A stretch of 64,000 nucleotides of DNA. Origin: JBMFOH01 sp049969715 [NCBI: bacterium]. GTDB taxonomy: Bacteria; DUMJ01. Positions 31,164-43,587 of the stretch are shown one piece after another; the stretch's first letter is position 1; each line of letters starts with the position of its first letter. The stretch is taken from contig JBMFOH010000001.1 in NCBI GenBank assembly GCA_049969715.1, positions 62,001 through 126,000 on the forward strand, written 5' to 3'. The position numbers were made by a program, and so were the translations under genes. A model generated the notes under the pieces. The model was not told the origin of the DNA and did no database searches. It saw nothing but the letters and a program-made list of their open reading frames with translations.

Positions 31164-31808
31164 ATGTTTGTAAGATGGAAAATGACTCCAAACCCTATAG
31201 TTATTGATCCTGATGTGAGCCTCCTTGAGGCATTGCATCTAATGAAGATAAATAATATTAGAAGGCTTCCTGTTGTGGCTCATGGAAGGCTTGTAGGGAT
31301 TGTTACAGAAAGGGACCTTAGAGAATCTCCATCTTTAAGGGCGAGTAGTTTAAGCATATATGAATTGAATTATCTACTGGCTAAAACCCCTGTAAAAGAG
31401 GTGATGACTAAGGACCCCATCACTGTTGACCCTAATACTACTATAGAAGAGGCAGCTGTAATAATGAGGGATAACCAGATAAGCGGACTTCCGGTTGTAG
31501 AAGATGGAAAGATCGTTGGAATTATAACTGAGACAGACCTATTCGATATGCTAGTAAGGTTACTTGGTTTTAGACGAGGGATAAGATTTACACTATTTTT
31601 AGAAAATAAGATAGGAGCTATAGCAGATTTGGCGGAGATCTTTAGAAAACTTAATATAAATATAATAAGTATAGTAGCATTTGAACCAGTTGGAAGAGAA
31701 TATGAAAAGGAAGGAAATGTAGTAGTAAGGATAGAGACCGAGGATATAGACGAGGTATCTTCCGCACTTGAATCTTCTGGGATAAAAGTGGTTCATATCT
31801 CAAGATGA
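31164..31808 (+). CDS. Tandem CBS domain protein with C-terminal ACT-like domain
   Basis: 214 residues. Two CBS domains (about 1-60 and 75-132) carry IKVxDxxLxEAL-like and VDPNTTIEEAAVIMRDNQISGLPVVEDGKIVGIITETDL patterns in shortened form (VDPNTTIEEA, SGLPVVEDG, VGIITETDL). An ACT-like domain follows from about 138 (NKIGAIADLAEIF). The order resembles AcuB-type proteins, which bind adenine nucleotides and regulate other enzymes. The partner is unknown. Its stop overlaps the murF start as ATGA. Confidence 0.85.
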   Translation: MFVRWKMTPNPIVIDPDVSLLEALHLMKINNIRRLPVVAHGRLVGIVTERDLRESPSLRASSLSIYELNYLLAKTPVKEVMTKDPITVDPNTTIEEAAVIMRDNQISGLPVVEDGKIVGIITETDLFDMLVRLLGFRRGIRFTLFLENKIGAIADLAEIFRKLNINIISIVAFEPVGREYEKEGNVVVRIETEDIDEVSSALESSGIKVVHISR

Positions 31809-33106
31809 AACTTCTTGATATTTCAGATATCTTAGAAGGTAAACTCAAAGAGCTCTCACCAGATACCGCTATAGATGATATAGCTATAGATTCGAGAGTT
31901 ATAACTGGTGGAGAGCTCTTTTTTGCCTTAAGAGGGGAGCAAAATGATGGTCATAATTTTATCCCTCAAGCATTGGAAAAAGGTGCTATTGGAGCTGTAA
32001 TGGATAGAGACCTCCCTTTTCCTGGGATGATAGTGAAGGATACTACTGCCTCTCTTTTTAGACTCTCTAGAGAGATAAGAAGACTCTATCCGATTCCATT
32101 AATAGGGGTTGCTGGTAGTAGTGGAAAGACTACTACTAAGGAGCTTATCGCCCTTGTATTAGAGAAAGACTATAAGGTTATAAAGTCTGAAGGGAACCAG
32201 AATACACAATTTAGTCTACCCTTGATGATATTTAAGACCCCATTATTTAATATAGCTATAGCAGAACTTGGCGTAAGAAAGCCAGGAGATATGAAACTTC
32301 TCTCTGATATAACTGTGCCTAACATAGTAGTCTTTACCCATATCGATAAGGAACATTTGGAATTTTTCCCTTCGTTTGAGTATGTAATAAAAGAAGAGTT
32401 AAGTATCATTAATGAAAGTATATCTGTTGTCTATAATAGAGATGATCCATTTCTGAAGGGATTGAATGGATTGAGTTACGGGATTAAAAATAGTGCAGAC
32501 ATAATTGGATTTGATATAGAAATACAGAACGAAGGCACCCATTTTAAAGTATTGTTTCCTGACGGTATATCACATAAGGTATTTTTGAGGGCTTGGGGTG
32601 TTCATATAGTAGAGGATGCCCTTGCTAGCTTAGCAGTAAGTTGGTTATTCAAGATAAAACCAGAATCAGCCATAGAGGGTATAGAGAGGTTCTCTCCCCT
32701 CTGGGGAAGAATGGAAACGTTAAGACTTAAAAGTGGTGGAATATTGATATTTGATGGTTATAATGCCAATCCTCTCTCTATGAAAAGGGCTATAGAGACA
32801 GTAGAAAGTTTACCCTACAAGAGGAGACTCTATATCATTGGAGATATGTTGGAATTAGGCTCTGAGACTGAAAGTTCTCATAGAGAGCTTGGTAAGATAT
32901 TAAAAAATGTGCAGGGGGATATAGTCCTTATAGGTAACTTCATAAAGATTGTCTCTGAAGAGCTAAAAGAAAAGGCAGTTTACTTTACCAGTATAGATAA
33001 GTCTTTAGATTATATAAAAAAAATAATCTCTAATTATGATGTAATTCTAGTGAAGGCATCTAGAGGTATGAAGTTAGAGAGGATAGTAAAAGAGATAGAT
33101 GGATGA
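31805..33106 (+). CDS. murF: UDP-N-acetylmuramoyl-tripeptide--D-alanyl-D-alanine ligase
   Basis: 433 residues. Adds D-Ala-D-Ala to the UDP-MurNAc-tripeptide in the cytosol. Mur-ligase features: N-terminal substrate domain (IDSRVITGGELFFALRG), P-loop GSSGKTTTKELI (about residues 104-115), EGNQNTQFSLPL, HIDKEHLEFF, and the C-terminal FDGYNANPLSMKRAIETV. It is the only dcw-type wall gene here, isolated from murE or mraY, and is sandwiched between a CBS/ACT regulator and a kinase-like gene with no gaps. Confidence 0.95.
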   Translation: MKLLDISDILEGKLKELSPDTAIDDIAIDSRVITGGELFFALRGEQNDGHNFIPQALEKGAIGAVMDRDLPFPGMIVKDTTASLFRLSREIRRLYPIPLIGVAGSSGKTTTKELIALVLEKDYKVIKSEGNQNTQFSLPLMIFKTPLFNIAIAELGVRKPGDMKLLSDITVPNIVVFTHIDKEHLEFFPSFEYVIKEELSIINESISVVYNRDDPFLKGLNGLSYGIKNSADIIGFDIEIQNEGTHFKVLFPDGISHKVFLRAWGVHIVEDALASLAVSWLFKIKPESAIEGIERFSPLWGRMETLRLKSGGILIFDGYNANPLSMKRAIETVESLPYKRRLYIIGDMLELGSETESSHRELGKILKNVQGDIVLIGNFIKIVSEELKEKAVYFTSIDKSLDYIKKIISNYDVILVKASRGMKLERIVKEIDG

Positions 33107-34048
33107 ATGAATGATATTTCTGTTATTACTGTATCGAGAGAGTTCGGAAGTCAGGGTGAAATGATCTCTGAAGAGCTTGCAAAGAGACTTGGTTTTTTGC
33201 TTTTAAATAGGGCTACCATTTCTAAACTCCTTGCCTCGTATGGGATAGAGGAATTTACGTTTGATTCTATAGATGAGAACTTCTCAGGCCGATATAGTGA
33301 ATTGAAAAAGAAGTATATAAGGATAATGCATAATGTCTTATTGGACCTTACTAAAAACGAAAGGTTTGTCCTTCTGGGAAGAGGGGGCCAGTTTATATTT
33401 CGTAACTTTCCTAGGGCATTTCATCTTAAAATAATAGCTTCTCTAGAGACAAGGGTAAAAAGGATAATCTTGGAGCATGGTTTGGATAGAGTAGGAGCTC
33501 TTCGTCTTATCTCTGAACAAGATTCTAAACGGGACCTGTATCTGAGAAAGGTCTTTAATGGGGATTGGAATGACCCCTCTCTCTATGACCTAGTTATAAA
33601 CACAGATTATTTTGATGTAAAAGGAGCAGTAGACCTGGCAATAGAGGCTATGAAGGTCATAAGATTGAAAGATGTGAGATATGAAAGTGAAGTCTCCAAG
33701 TATGAGGCTCCTAAGGATGCTGTTGGATATGTACCTAGATTTGCCCATCCATCAGAGGAAGAATTTGCAAAATTACTAGATTTTTACCAGATTAAATGGC
33801 TCTATGAGCCAAAATCATTTCCTTTGGAGTGGGATAGTGAGGGAAGAATGAAGGAGGCTTTTACTCCTGATTTTTATCTACCTGACTTTGACCTATACAT
33901 AGAACTTACAACCCAGAGGCAGAAACTTGTTACATATAAGAATAAAAAGATTAGAAGGCTTAGAGAGCTTTATCCCGGTATAAATATAAAGATACTTTAT
34001 AGTAGGGATTACAAGAATCTACTTAAAAGATTTGGAGTAATTGAGTGA
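33107..34048 (+). CDS. Cytidylate-kinase-like protein fused to a PD-(D/E)XK-like C-terminal domain
   Basis: 313 residues. Residues 1-200 fit the cytidylate-kinase-like family (Pfam Cytidylate_kin2): SREFGSQGEMISEELAKRLG at the P-loop position, FVLLGRGGQFIFRN, and a variable LID. The last ~100 residues are extra. They contain WLYEPKSF, TPDFYLPDFDLYIELTT and a lysine/arginine-rich helix, the layout of a PD-(D/E)XK or DUF559-like nuclease fold, though the usual catalytic lysine is a threonine here (E-L-T). Nucleotide phosphorylation is likely; a nuclease role is inference. It starts one base after the murF stop and overlaps hpt as GTGA. Confidence 0.75.
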   Translation: MNDISVITVSREFGSQGEMISEELAKRLGFLLLNRATISKLLASYGIEEFTFDSIDENFSGRYSELKKKYIRIMHNVLLDLTKNERFVLLGRGGQFIFRNFPRAFHLKIIASLETRVKRIILEHGLDRVGALRLISEQDSKRDLYLRKVFNGDWNDPSLYDLVINTDYFDVKGAVDLAIEAMKVIRLKDVRYESEVSKYEAPKDAVGYVPRFAHPSEEEFAKLLDFYQIKWLYEPKSFPLEWDSEGRMKEAFTPDFYLPDFDLYIELTTQRQKLVTYKNKKIRRLRELYPGINIKILYSRDYKNLLKRFGVIE

Positions 34049-34551
34049 AGGAGATACTTATAGACGAAGAACACATAAAGGAGAGGGTAAGAGAGCTTGG
34101 TTTTGAGATATCTAGGGACTATGATGGAAAGGAAGTGGTAATCATATGTGTTCTTAAGGGGGCAGCTTACTTTGCAGTAGACCTTACAAGAGAACTTTCT
34201 ATTCCATTTATCTTGGATTTTATATCTATATCTAGCTATGGAAATAGCCCCTCTGGAGTAGTACGGATAACGAAGGATTTAGATATAAATATATTAGAAA
34301 GGTATGTCCTCTTGGTAGAGGATATAGTCGATACTGGATTAACCTTGAGCTATCTTTTGAGAAGTTTAAGGGCTCGTAATCCAGAAGACCTTAAGGTATG
34401 TACATTTCTAGACTGCCCCTCTAGACGTATAGTAGAGGTCCCTATAGATTATAAGGGATTTGAAATACCTAATGTATTTGTGGTAGGGTATGGCTTAGAT
34501 TATAGAGAAAGATTTAGGTCCCTTCCATACGTTGCAGTATTTGAAAGATAA
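34045..34551 (+). CDS. hpt: Hypoxanthine phosphoribosyltransferase
   Basis: 168 residues. Salvages hypoxanthine (and often guanine) with PRPP to IMP/GMP. The PRPP loop is VLLVEDIVDTGLTLSYL (about residues 92-108), and the C-terminal base-binding segment VFVVGYGLDYRERFRSLPYV is typical. It starts at GTG overlapping the preceding stop, with GGAG seven bases upstream. Pairing with the kinase-like gene suggests a nucleotide salvage module. Hpt often sits beside tilS-ftsH; that is not the case here. Confidence 0.94.
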   Translation: MKEILIDEEHIKERVRELGFEISRDYDGKEVVIICVLKGAAYFAVDLTRELSIPFILDFISISSYGNSPSGVVRITKDLDINILERYVLLVEDIVDTGLTLSYLLRSLRARNPEDLKVCTFLDCPSRRIVEVPIDYKGFEIPNVFVVGYGLDYRERFRSLPYVAVFER

Positions 34552-34559
34552 TAACTCTC

Positions 34560-34587
34560 TTGAAATATTCCTATCTACTGTGATACT
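34560..34587 (+). promoter_or_regulatory. Candidate promoter for lemA-M48 genes
   Basis: TTGAAA (34560-34565), 16-base spacer, GATACT (34582-34587). It lies in the 71-base gap after hpt, the first real gap in this plus-strand run. Confidence 0.4.
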
Positions 34588-34622
34588 ATTATATTAGAAA
34601 ATATTAAGGATGGTGATGTGCG

Positions 34623-35162
34623 ATGTGGGTAATCTTGATTCTTATAGCACTTGCCCTTTATGTTATTTATCTATATAACCATCTCATTACCCTGAGAAAT
34701 CGAGTAGATAATGCTTGGGCTCAGATTGATATACAACTTAAAAGGAGATACGACTTAATACCAAACCTAGTAGAGACAGTTAAAGCCTATGCTGCTCATG
34801 AGAAGGAGATTTTTGAGAAGATAACGGAGTTGAGGTATAGAGCTATGAGTGCAAAGGGGGTGTCAGACGCTTCTCAGGCAAATAATGAACTTACCCAGGC
34901 GTTAAGGACCTTATTTGCTTTAGCTGAAGCCTATCCAGAATTGAAGGCAAATCAAAATTTTCTAAGTCTTCAGGAAGAACTTACAAATACAGAGAATAAG
35001 ATTGCCTTCTCTCGTCAATTCTATAATGATGTAGTCCTAGAGTTTAATAGGGCTATAGAAGTGTTTCCTACCAACATTATAGCCAGGTGGATGAATCTTA
35101 CCCCTAAGGTTTACTATCAAGTCCCTGAAGAGGAGCGTGGACCTATAAAGGTGCAGTTTTAG
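34623..35162 (+). CDS. lemA: LemA family protein
   Basis: 179 residues. One N-terminal membrane helix (about 2-17) is followed by the conserved LemA helical bundle: NRVDNAWAQIDIQLKRRYDLIPNLVETVKAYAAHE (in pieces, residues about 26-60) and SRQFYNDVVLEFNRAIEVFP. Function is not well defined. It precedes an M48 protease by 13 bases, a widely conserved LemA-HtpX pairing linked to membrane protein quality control. Confidence 0.92.
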   Translation: MWVILILIALALYVIYLYNHLITLRNRVDNAWAQIDIQLKRRYDLIPNLVETVKAYAAHEKEIFEKITELRYRAMSAKGVSDASQANNELTQALRTLFALAEAYPELKANQNFLSLQEELTNTENKIAFSRQFYNDVVLEFNRAIEVFPTNIIARWMNLTPKVYYQVPEEERGPIKVQF

Positions 35163-35175
35163 GAGGTGAAAGGTT

Positions 35176-36065
35176 TTGGCAAATACCTTATATGACCTTA
35201 TAAGTGCAAATAGAAGAAAGACTTGGCTATTTATTATAGTATTTAGCCTTCTTTTGGGGCTTGTGGGTTATGTTATTGTGAATCTATTCGATTGGGGAAC
35301 TGTTGGTTATATCTTTTGGGCTATATTTATCATCTTCTACAATCTCATCACCTATTACTATAGTGATAAGATTGCTTTAGCCTCTAGTGGAGCTAAGCCT
35401 GCAGATCCCAATGAATTTAAAGTCCTACACAATGTCGTAGAAGAAGTGGCGATAGCAGCAGGGATTCCTAAGCCAAAGGTCTATGTAATTAATGACCCTG
35501 CCCCTAATGCATTTGCTACAGGAAGAAGCCCAAATAATGCTTCTATTGCAGTAACTACAGGGATGTTGCTTTTGGCGGATAGGCATGAACTCCAAGGAGT
35601 TATAGCTCACGAGATGTCTCACATTAGAAACTATGACATACTTCTTATGACTATAGCAGCAGTGATGGGTGGTCTCATTATACTTTTGAGAGACTTCTTT
35701 TTCTTCTTTAGACCTGGTAGGAGAGACAGTGATAGAGATAATATTGGGCTACTCTATATTATTGGAATCATCCTGGCTATCATCTCTCCCATCCTTGTAG
35801 CACTAATAAGGGCTGCTATATCAAGACAGAGAGAGTATTTAGCTGATGCCTCTGGAGCAATGATTATAAGAGATCCAGAAGCTTTGGCTAGTGCGCTAGA
35901 AAAGTTGCTTCATTTTCAGAAGAATATGACCAATGCTAGTGATGCTACTGCACACCTGTTTATTGCCAACCCATTCGGTCAAGATAAAGCTTCAGTCACA
36001 AGTCTATTTGCTACCCATCCTCCACTAGAAGATAGAATAAGGAGACTGAGAAGTCTCATTGTATA

Positions 36066-36066
<1 letters not shown>
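35176..36066 (+). CDS. htpX: HtpX-like M48 family membrane zinc metalloprotease
   Basis: 296 residues. Degrades misfolded membrane proteins. Two N-terminal helices (about 18-60), then [18 protein letters not shown], the zinc motif [13 protein letters not shown] (about residues 142-154), two further hydrophobic segments, and the third ligand in [11 protein letters not shown]. It starts at TTG with AGGAGGTG seven bases before; no ATG is available nearby. The stop overlaps the next ATG (TAATG). Confidence 0.93.
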
Positions 36067-39884
<3,818 letters not shown>

Positions 39885-41660
39885 TTATCCTTCTACAAAC
39901 TCTTCCCTTTCTACTCCAAATTCATATAGGGTTTTATAGAGACCATTTTTCTTTATAAGCTCGTTGTGTGAACCTCTCTCTACTATTTCTCCATTTTCTA
40001 TAACCAAGATATAATCTGCCTCTTTTACAAAACCTAATCTATGAGAGATGATAAATGTAGTCCTTCCCTTCATAAGCTTCTTTATGGCGTCTTTTATCGC
40101 TACCTCTGACTCTGAATCAAGCCCTGAAGTTGCCTCATCTAATATGAGAATCCTTGGGTTATGTAAGAATGCCCTTGCTATTGCAATGCGTTGCTTCTGA
40201 CCTCCAGAAAGATTTATACCGGCTTCATCTCCAATTACTGTGTCATAGCCGTTTGGAAGGTTCATAATGAATTCATGGGCATTGGCAAGTTTGGCTGCCT
40301 CTATTACCTCTTCCCTACTGGCATAAGGGGTTCCATAGCGTATATTTTCTAGGATGGAGCTAGAGAAAAGTACAGTCTCCTGGGGTACTATACTCATCTG
40401 CCTTCTAAGGCTCTGAATCTGCAGATTCCTTATATCTATTTTATCTATCAATATTACCCCTTCCTGAGGATCGTAGAATCTCATAAGGAGATTTACTATG
40501 GTAGTTTTTCCTGCCCCACTTCTTCCAACAAGAGCTATTACTTCTCCTGGAGAGACTAAGAAAGACACATTCCTAATGATGGGTCTCTCTTTTTCATATC
40601 CAAATGTTACATTTTTAAACTCGATCTCTCCGTTTAGCCTCAATATAGAAATGGCATTTGGAAGTTCCTTTATACTGGGCTCGGTTTCAAATAATTCAAA
40701 GACCCTTCCTATTGCTCCTGCACTCTGACTTAAATTATTAAAACTTCTTGAGATTGAATATATAGGGTCTGTAAGCATTAATAGTGCAGTGAAGAATGCC
40801 ATAAGGTCTCCTGATGTCATATTTCTGTTTAACACCTGAACCCCTCCAAACCAGAGGACAGCTAAGAGTCCAATCGTTTGGAGTAGGGTTACTATTGGCG
40901 TTTGAGTTGCCACTATCTTGGCACTCTTTAGTGATATCTCTAGGTTCTCTTTACTTACCTCTTGGAATTTGTAGATCTCTGTCTCTTCCATTCCAAAAGA
41001 CTTTATAAGATGCATTCCTCTTATTTTCTCCTCTATGAGCTTTACTACCTCGGCAAACCTCTGTTGAACTTGTCTTGTAACTCTTATCATCTGTTGGCCA
41101 AAGTATGAGACTATGGAAGCTATAAATGGAAGGATGGCTAAGGTAAAGATCGTAAGCCTCCAATTGAGATAAACCATATATCCTAAGGCTCCAATAATAG
41201 TAAGTCCCCCTAGTGGTATATCTATCAGGACTGCATTGATCGCTTGAGGGATCAAGGTGATATCATTAGAGAGACGTGAAACTATCTCTCCTGTATGCCA
41301 TCTCTCATAAAATTCCATAGAGAGCTTTTGTAGGTGTGAATATACTTTTACCCTTAGGTCATTCATCAATCGCTGTGTTATTACTGACTGGGTATAAATC
41401 TGGAGGTATTGTAGTATACCCTGGACTATGGTTACGCCTATTATTACAAAGATTATCGTGTGGAGGTTCAACATCGCTTGATTATAATCTGACTTTGCAT
41501 TAAAGACATTATCAAATAGAAATTTTAGTATAGGGGAGAAGATTAATCTTGAAGGGGCAAGTAGGAGGGTAAGAAGAAAAAGTTCAAATACTAATAGCTT
41601 ATAAGGCTTTATATAGAGAAATAATTCCTTATAAACCCTTGAAATATTACCTTTCATCAC
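39885..41660 (-). CDS. ABC exporter, fused permease and ATPase (MsbA-like)
   Basis: 591 residues. A six-helix type 1 exporter domain (about 1-310) is joined to an ATPase: Walker A LVGRSGAGKTTIVNLL (about 385-400), Q-loop SIVPQETVLFS, signature NLSGGQKQRIAIARA, Walker B ILILDEATSGLD and switch histidine FIISHRL. As a homodimer it would export lipid or drug-like substrates; MsbA-like lipid flipping fits a diderm but is not proven. It overlaps the nth-like gene by 14 bases. Confidence 0.92.
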   Translation of the reverse strand: MMKGNISRVYKELFLYIKPYKLLVFELFLLTLLLAPSRLIFSPILKFLFDNVFNAKSDYNQAMLNLHTIIFVIIGVTIVQGILQYLQIYTQSVITQRLMNDLRVKVYSHLQKLSMEFYERWHTGEIVSRLSNDITLIPQAINAVLIDIPLGGLTIIGALGYMVYLNWRLTIFTLAILPFIASIVSYFGQQMIRVTRQVQQRFAEVVKLIEEKIRGMHLIKSFGMEETEIYKFQEVSKENLEISLKSAKIVATQTPIVTLLQTIGLLAVLWFGGVQVLNRNMTSGDLMAFFTALLMLTDPIYSISRSFNNLSQSAGAIGRVFELFETEPSIKELPNAISILRLNGEIEFKNVTFGYEKERPIIRNVSFLVSPGEVIALVGRSGAGKTTIVNLLMRFYDPQEGVILIDKIDIRNLQIQSLRRQMSIVPQETVLFSSSILENIRYGTPYASREEVIEAAKLANAHEFIMNLPNGYDTVIGDEAGINLSGGQKQRIAIARAFLHNPRILILDEATSGLDSESEVAIKDAIKKLMKGRTTFIISHRLGFVKEADYILVIENGEIVERGSHNELIKKNGLYKTLYEFGVEREEFVEG

Positions 41661-42339
41661 TCACCTCTTTACATAAAGAATATAAAGGACATCCATTATG
41701 AATAGGCATCTTCTTGCAGTTTCTCTTTCCTAGTTCTACTAAAAGAGCGTGGAATTCATTGTAAATGGAAACCTTCCTAGGAAGATTCTCCATTACAATA
41801 TGCTGTATCTTCTCATAAGGCTCATCCCCTTTTATTATCCCTAATCTTGAAAATATACGTCTAGTGTAACTGTCAACTACAAATATTGGATAGTTTCCTG
41901 CATAGAGGAGTATAGAGTCTGCTGTCTCTAGCCCTATCCCTTTTATCCTTAATAGTTCCCCTCTGAGATTTTCCATGGGAAGTTTAAGAAACTCATCTAA
42001 AGAATTATATTCCTTTATTCTTTCCATCATGTTTATAAGACGAGCCACCTTTATATTATAATACCCAGCTGGTTTTATAAGTTCCTTCACAACATCTCTA
42101 TTTTCTAATATCCCTTCTACTGAGAGCATACCTTTAGTTTTAAGATTATAGATGGCCTTTTCTACATTCTTCCAATTAGTATTTTGAGTTAAGATTGCTC
42201 CAATAATTATTTCTAAAGGTGTTTCTCCAGGCCACCAATGTTGTGGACCAAATGTGTCATATAAGACAGTAAATACCTTATAGAGAAGTGTATCTAGAGA
42301 TAAATTCCTTGAATCTCTCAAACATCTTACAGTTTTCAT
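41647..42339 (-). CDS. Endonuclease III-like DNA glycosylase (HhH-GPD)
   Basis: 230 residues. Removes damaged bases. The opening GPQHWWPGETPLEIIIGAILTQNTNW segment (in pieces) is typical of the MagIII/Nth-like subgroup. The helix-hairpin-helix is LLRIKGIGLETADSILLYA, with E where EndoIII has its catalytic lysine (GVGRKTA), and the conserved aspartate is in FVVDSYTRR. That suggests a monofunctional glycosylase. The C-terminal iron-sulfur loop reads C-x5-H-x2-C-x5-C, with histidine for the second cysteine. ATG 42339 overlaps a 61-codon ORF in another frame; TTG 42321 is an alternative start. Confidence 0.85.
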   Translation of the reverse strand: MKTVRCLRDSRNLSLDTLLYKVFTVLYDTFGPQHWWPGETPLEIIIGAILTQNTNWKNVEKAIYNLKTKGMLSVEGILENRDVVKELIKPAGYYNIKVARLINMMERIKEYNSLDEFLKLPMENLRGELLRIKGIGLETADSILLYAGNYPIFVVDSYTRRIFSRLGIIKGDEPYEKIQHIVMENLPRKVSIYNEFHALLVELGKRNCKKMPIHNGCPLYSLCKEVSDER

Positions 42340-42463
42340 CTATACTACATTTTATTCCTTTATCTTGGCTTAATATCTTATCCTTCATTATGCAATCTCC
42401 ACTATAATCTTTAGAGAACATTATAATTCTATCACATCTCACTTTATATCCAACTATCCTCAT
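42278..42463 (-). CDS. Small cysteine-containing ORF coupled to the SIS gene
   Basis: 61 codons. Its ATG overlaps the stop of the SIS-domain gene as ATGA, and its end overlaps the endonuclease III-like ORF by 62 bases in another frame. It is basic and hydrophilic, with four cysteines (residues about 10, 24, 39, 45: VRCDR, GDCIM, IKCS, ENCK), suggesting metal binding. I do not recognise a family. The exact coupling argues for translation; the overlap with the next gene argues for caution, unless that gene starts later than drawn. Confidence 0.45.
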   Translation of the reverse strand: MRIVGYKVRCDRIIMFSKDYSGDCIMKDKILSQDKGIKCSIDENCKMFERFKEFISRYTSL

Positions 42464-43494
42464 CTAGTTATAGTCACCTTCTTTATATACCTAGGATGGT
42501 CAGGATTGTAACCTTTTTCTAAGGCTAAATGGTTAGCGATTATCTGAAAAGAAGGGGCAAATACTATAGGGCTGATAATCTCTTCTACCTTACTTGGAAC
42601 GATAAAGTTGATTTTTGCTCTTTCTATCCTTTCAAAACTAAAAGCGAATATCTCGGTATGTTTTTCTGACAATATATCTATGATCTCTAATAGATGACTA
42701 TATGTAGGACCTGAAGGAATGAAAATAAATATGGGGAGATCTGATTTAGCAAGAGCAAGAGGCCCATGAAGGAAATCTGCTGAACTGAATGATTCTGAGA
42801 ATATGTATGATGTTTCTTTTAACTTTAGTGAAAATTCCATAGCAGTGGGGTAGTTAAATCCTCTGCCAATAATGATACATCTGTCCATAAAGTGATACCG
42901 AGTCACATCTATCCTTGATGCTTCAGAGATCACCCCTTCTATATACCTAGGCACTTCATAGAGTGACATTAATAGGTCTTTTCTATCTCCTAAGATCGCT
43001 GTAAATAGATAGAGGTTAAAGACTTCTGCCAAGTAGGTCTTTGTAGCTGCTACACTTTTTTCCTCTCCTGCCCAGCAAGGGAGGACCTCATCAGCTGATT
43101 GTGCTACAGGACTTTCTATATCGTTAGTTATAGCTATGCAGAATGCACCTTGTTTTTTGCCCTCTGACATTACCTCTCTTACATCCTCTCCTTTTCCTGA
43201 TTGGGAGACACCTATCACCAATGACTCGTTTAATATTGGCGGGGTATTGTATATAGTAAAAAGAGATGGAGCAGAAAGGGCTGTGGGAAATCTCAGAATA
43301 GACTCTATCAGATATTTCCCGATAGTACTGGCATTATCGGAGGTTCCTCTTGCCGATATATAAACGCTACTTATCTTTCTAGATTTTACATATTCCTTGA
43401 TCCTTTCGATAATGGTAATATTGCTTCCTAATATTCTCTCTATCACTTCTGGCTCTTCGTAGATTTCGCTCTCCATAAATGTTTTATGATTCAA
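42460..43494 (-). CDS. SIS domain sugar-phosphate isomerase/deaminase (NagB-II/GlmS isomerase-like)
   Basis: 344 residues, two SIS domains as in the GlmS isomerase half but with no glutaminase domain. First SIS: VYISARGTSDNASTIG, VIGVSQSGKGEDV and SVAATKTYLAEV; second: CIIIGRGFNYPTAMEFSLKLKETS, FLHGPLAL. The C-terminal KGYNPDHPRYIKKVT tail is the GlmS-like catalytic tail (family PRNLAKSVT). Such proteins act as glucosamine-6-phosphate deaminases or ketose/aldose amino-sugar isomerases. Start: TTG 43494 preceded by GGGGTGA; ATG 43476 is an alternative. First gene of a leftward run. Confidence 0.88.
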   Translation of the reverse strand: MNHKTFMESEIYEEPEVIERILGSNITIIERIKEYVKSRKISSVYISARGTSDNASTIGKYLIESILRFPTALSAPSLFTIYNTPPILNESLVIGVSQSGKGEDVREVMSEGKKQGAFCIAITNDIESPVAQSADEVLPCWAGEEKSVAATKTYLAEVFNLYLFTAILGDRKDLLMSLYEVPRYIEGVISEASRIDVTRYHFMDRCIIIGRGFNYPTAMEFSLKLKETSYIFSESFSSADFLHGPLALAKSDLPIFIFIPSGPTYSHLLEIIDILSEKHTEIFAFSFERIERAKINFIVPSKVEEIISPIVFAPSFQIIANHLALEKGYNPDHPRYIKKVTITR

Positions 43495-43545
43495 TTAGAC
43501 TTCACCCCTTATTAAGTTTTCTACTTTATTTTATCATAAGTTGTA

Positions 43546-43554
43546 TGCTATAAT
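43546..43554 (+). promoter_or_regulatory. Extended -10 promoter for the PsbP-like gene
   Basis: TGCTATAAT, a complete extended -10, ends 33 bases before the ATG of the secreted protein gene; no convincing -35. It lies in the divergent gap with the SIS gene. Confidence 0.6.
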
Positions 43555-43587
43555 AAAGCAAAATAAATAGAAGAGGGAGGCTTTACA

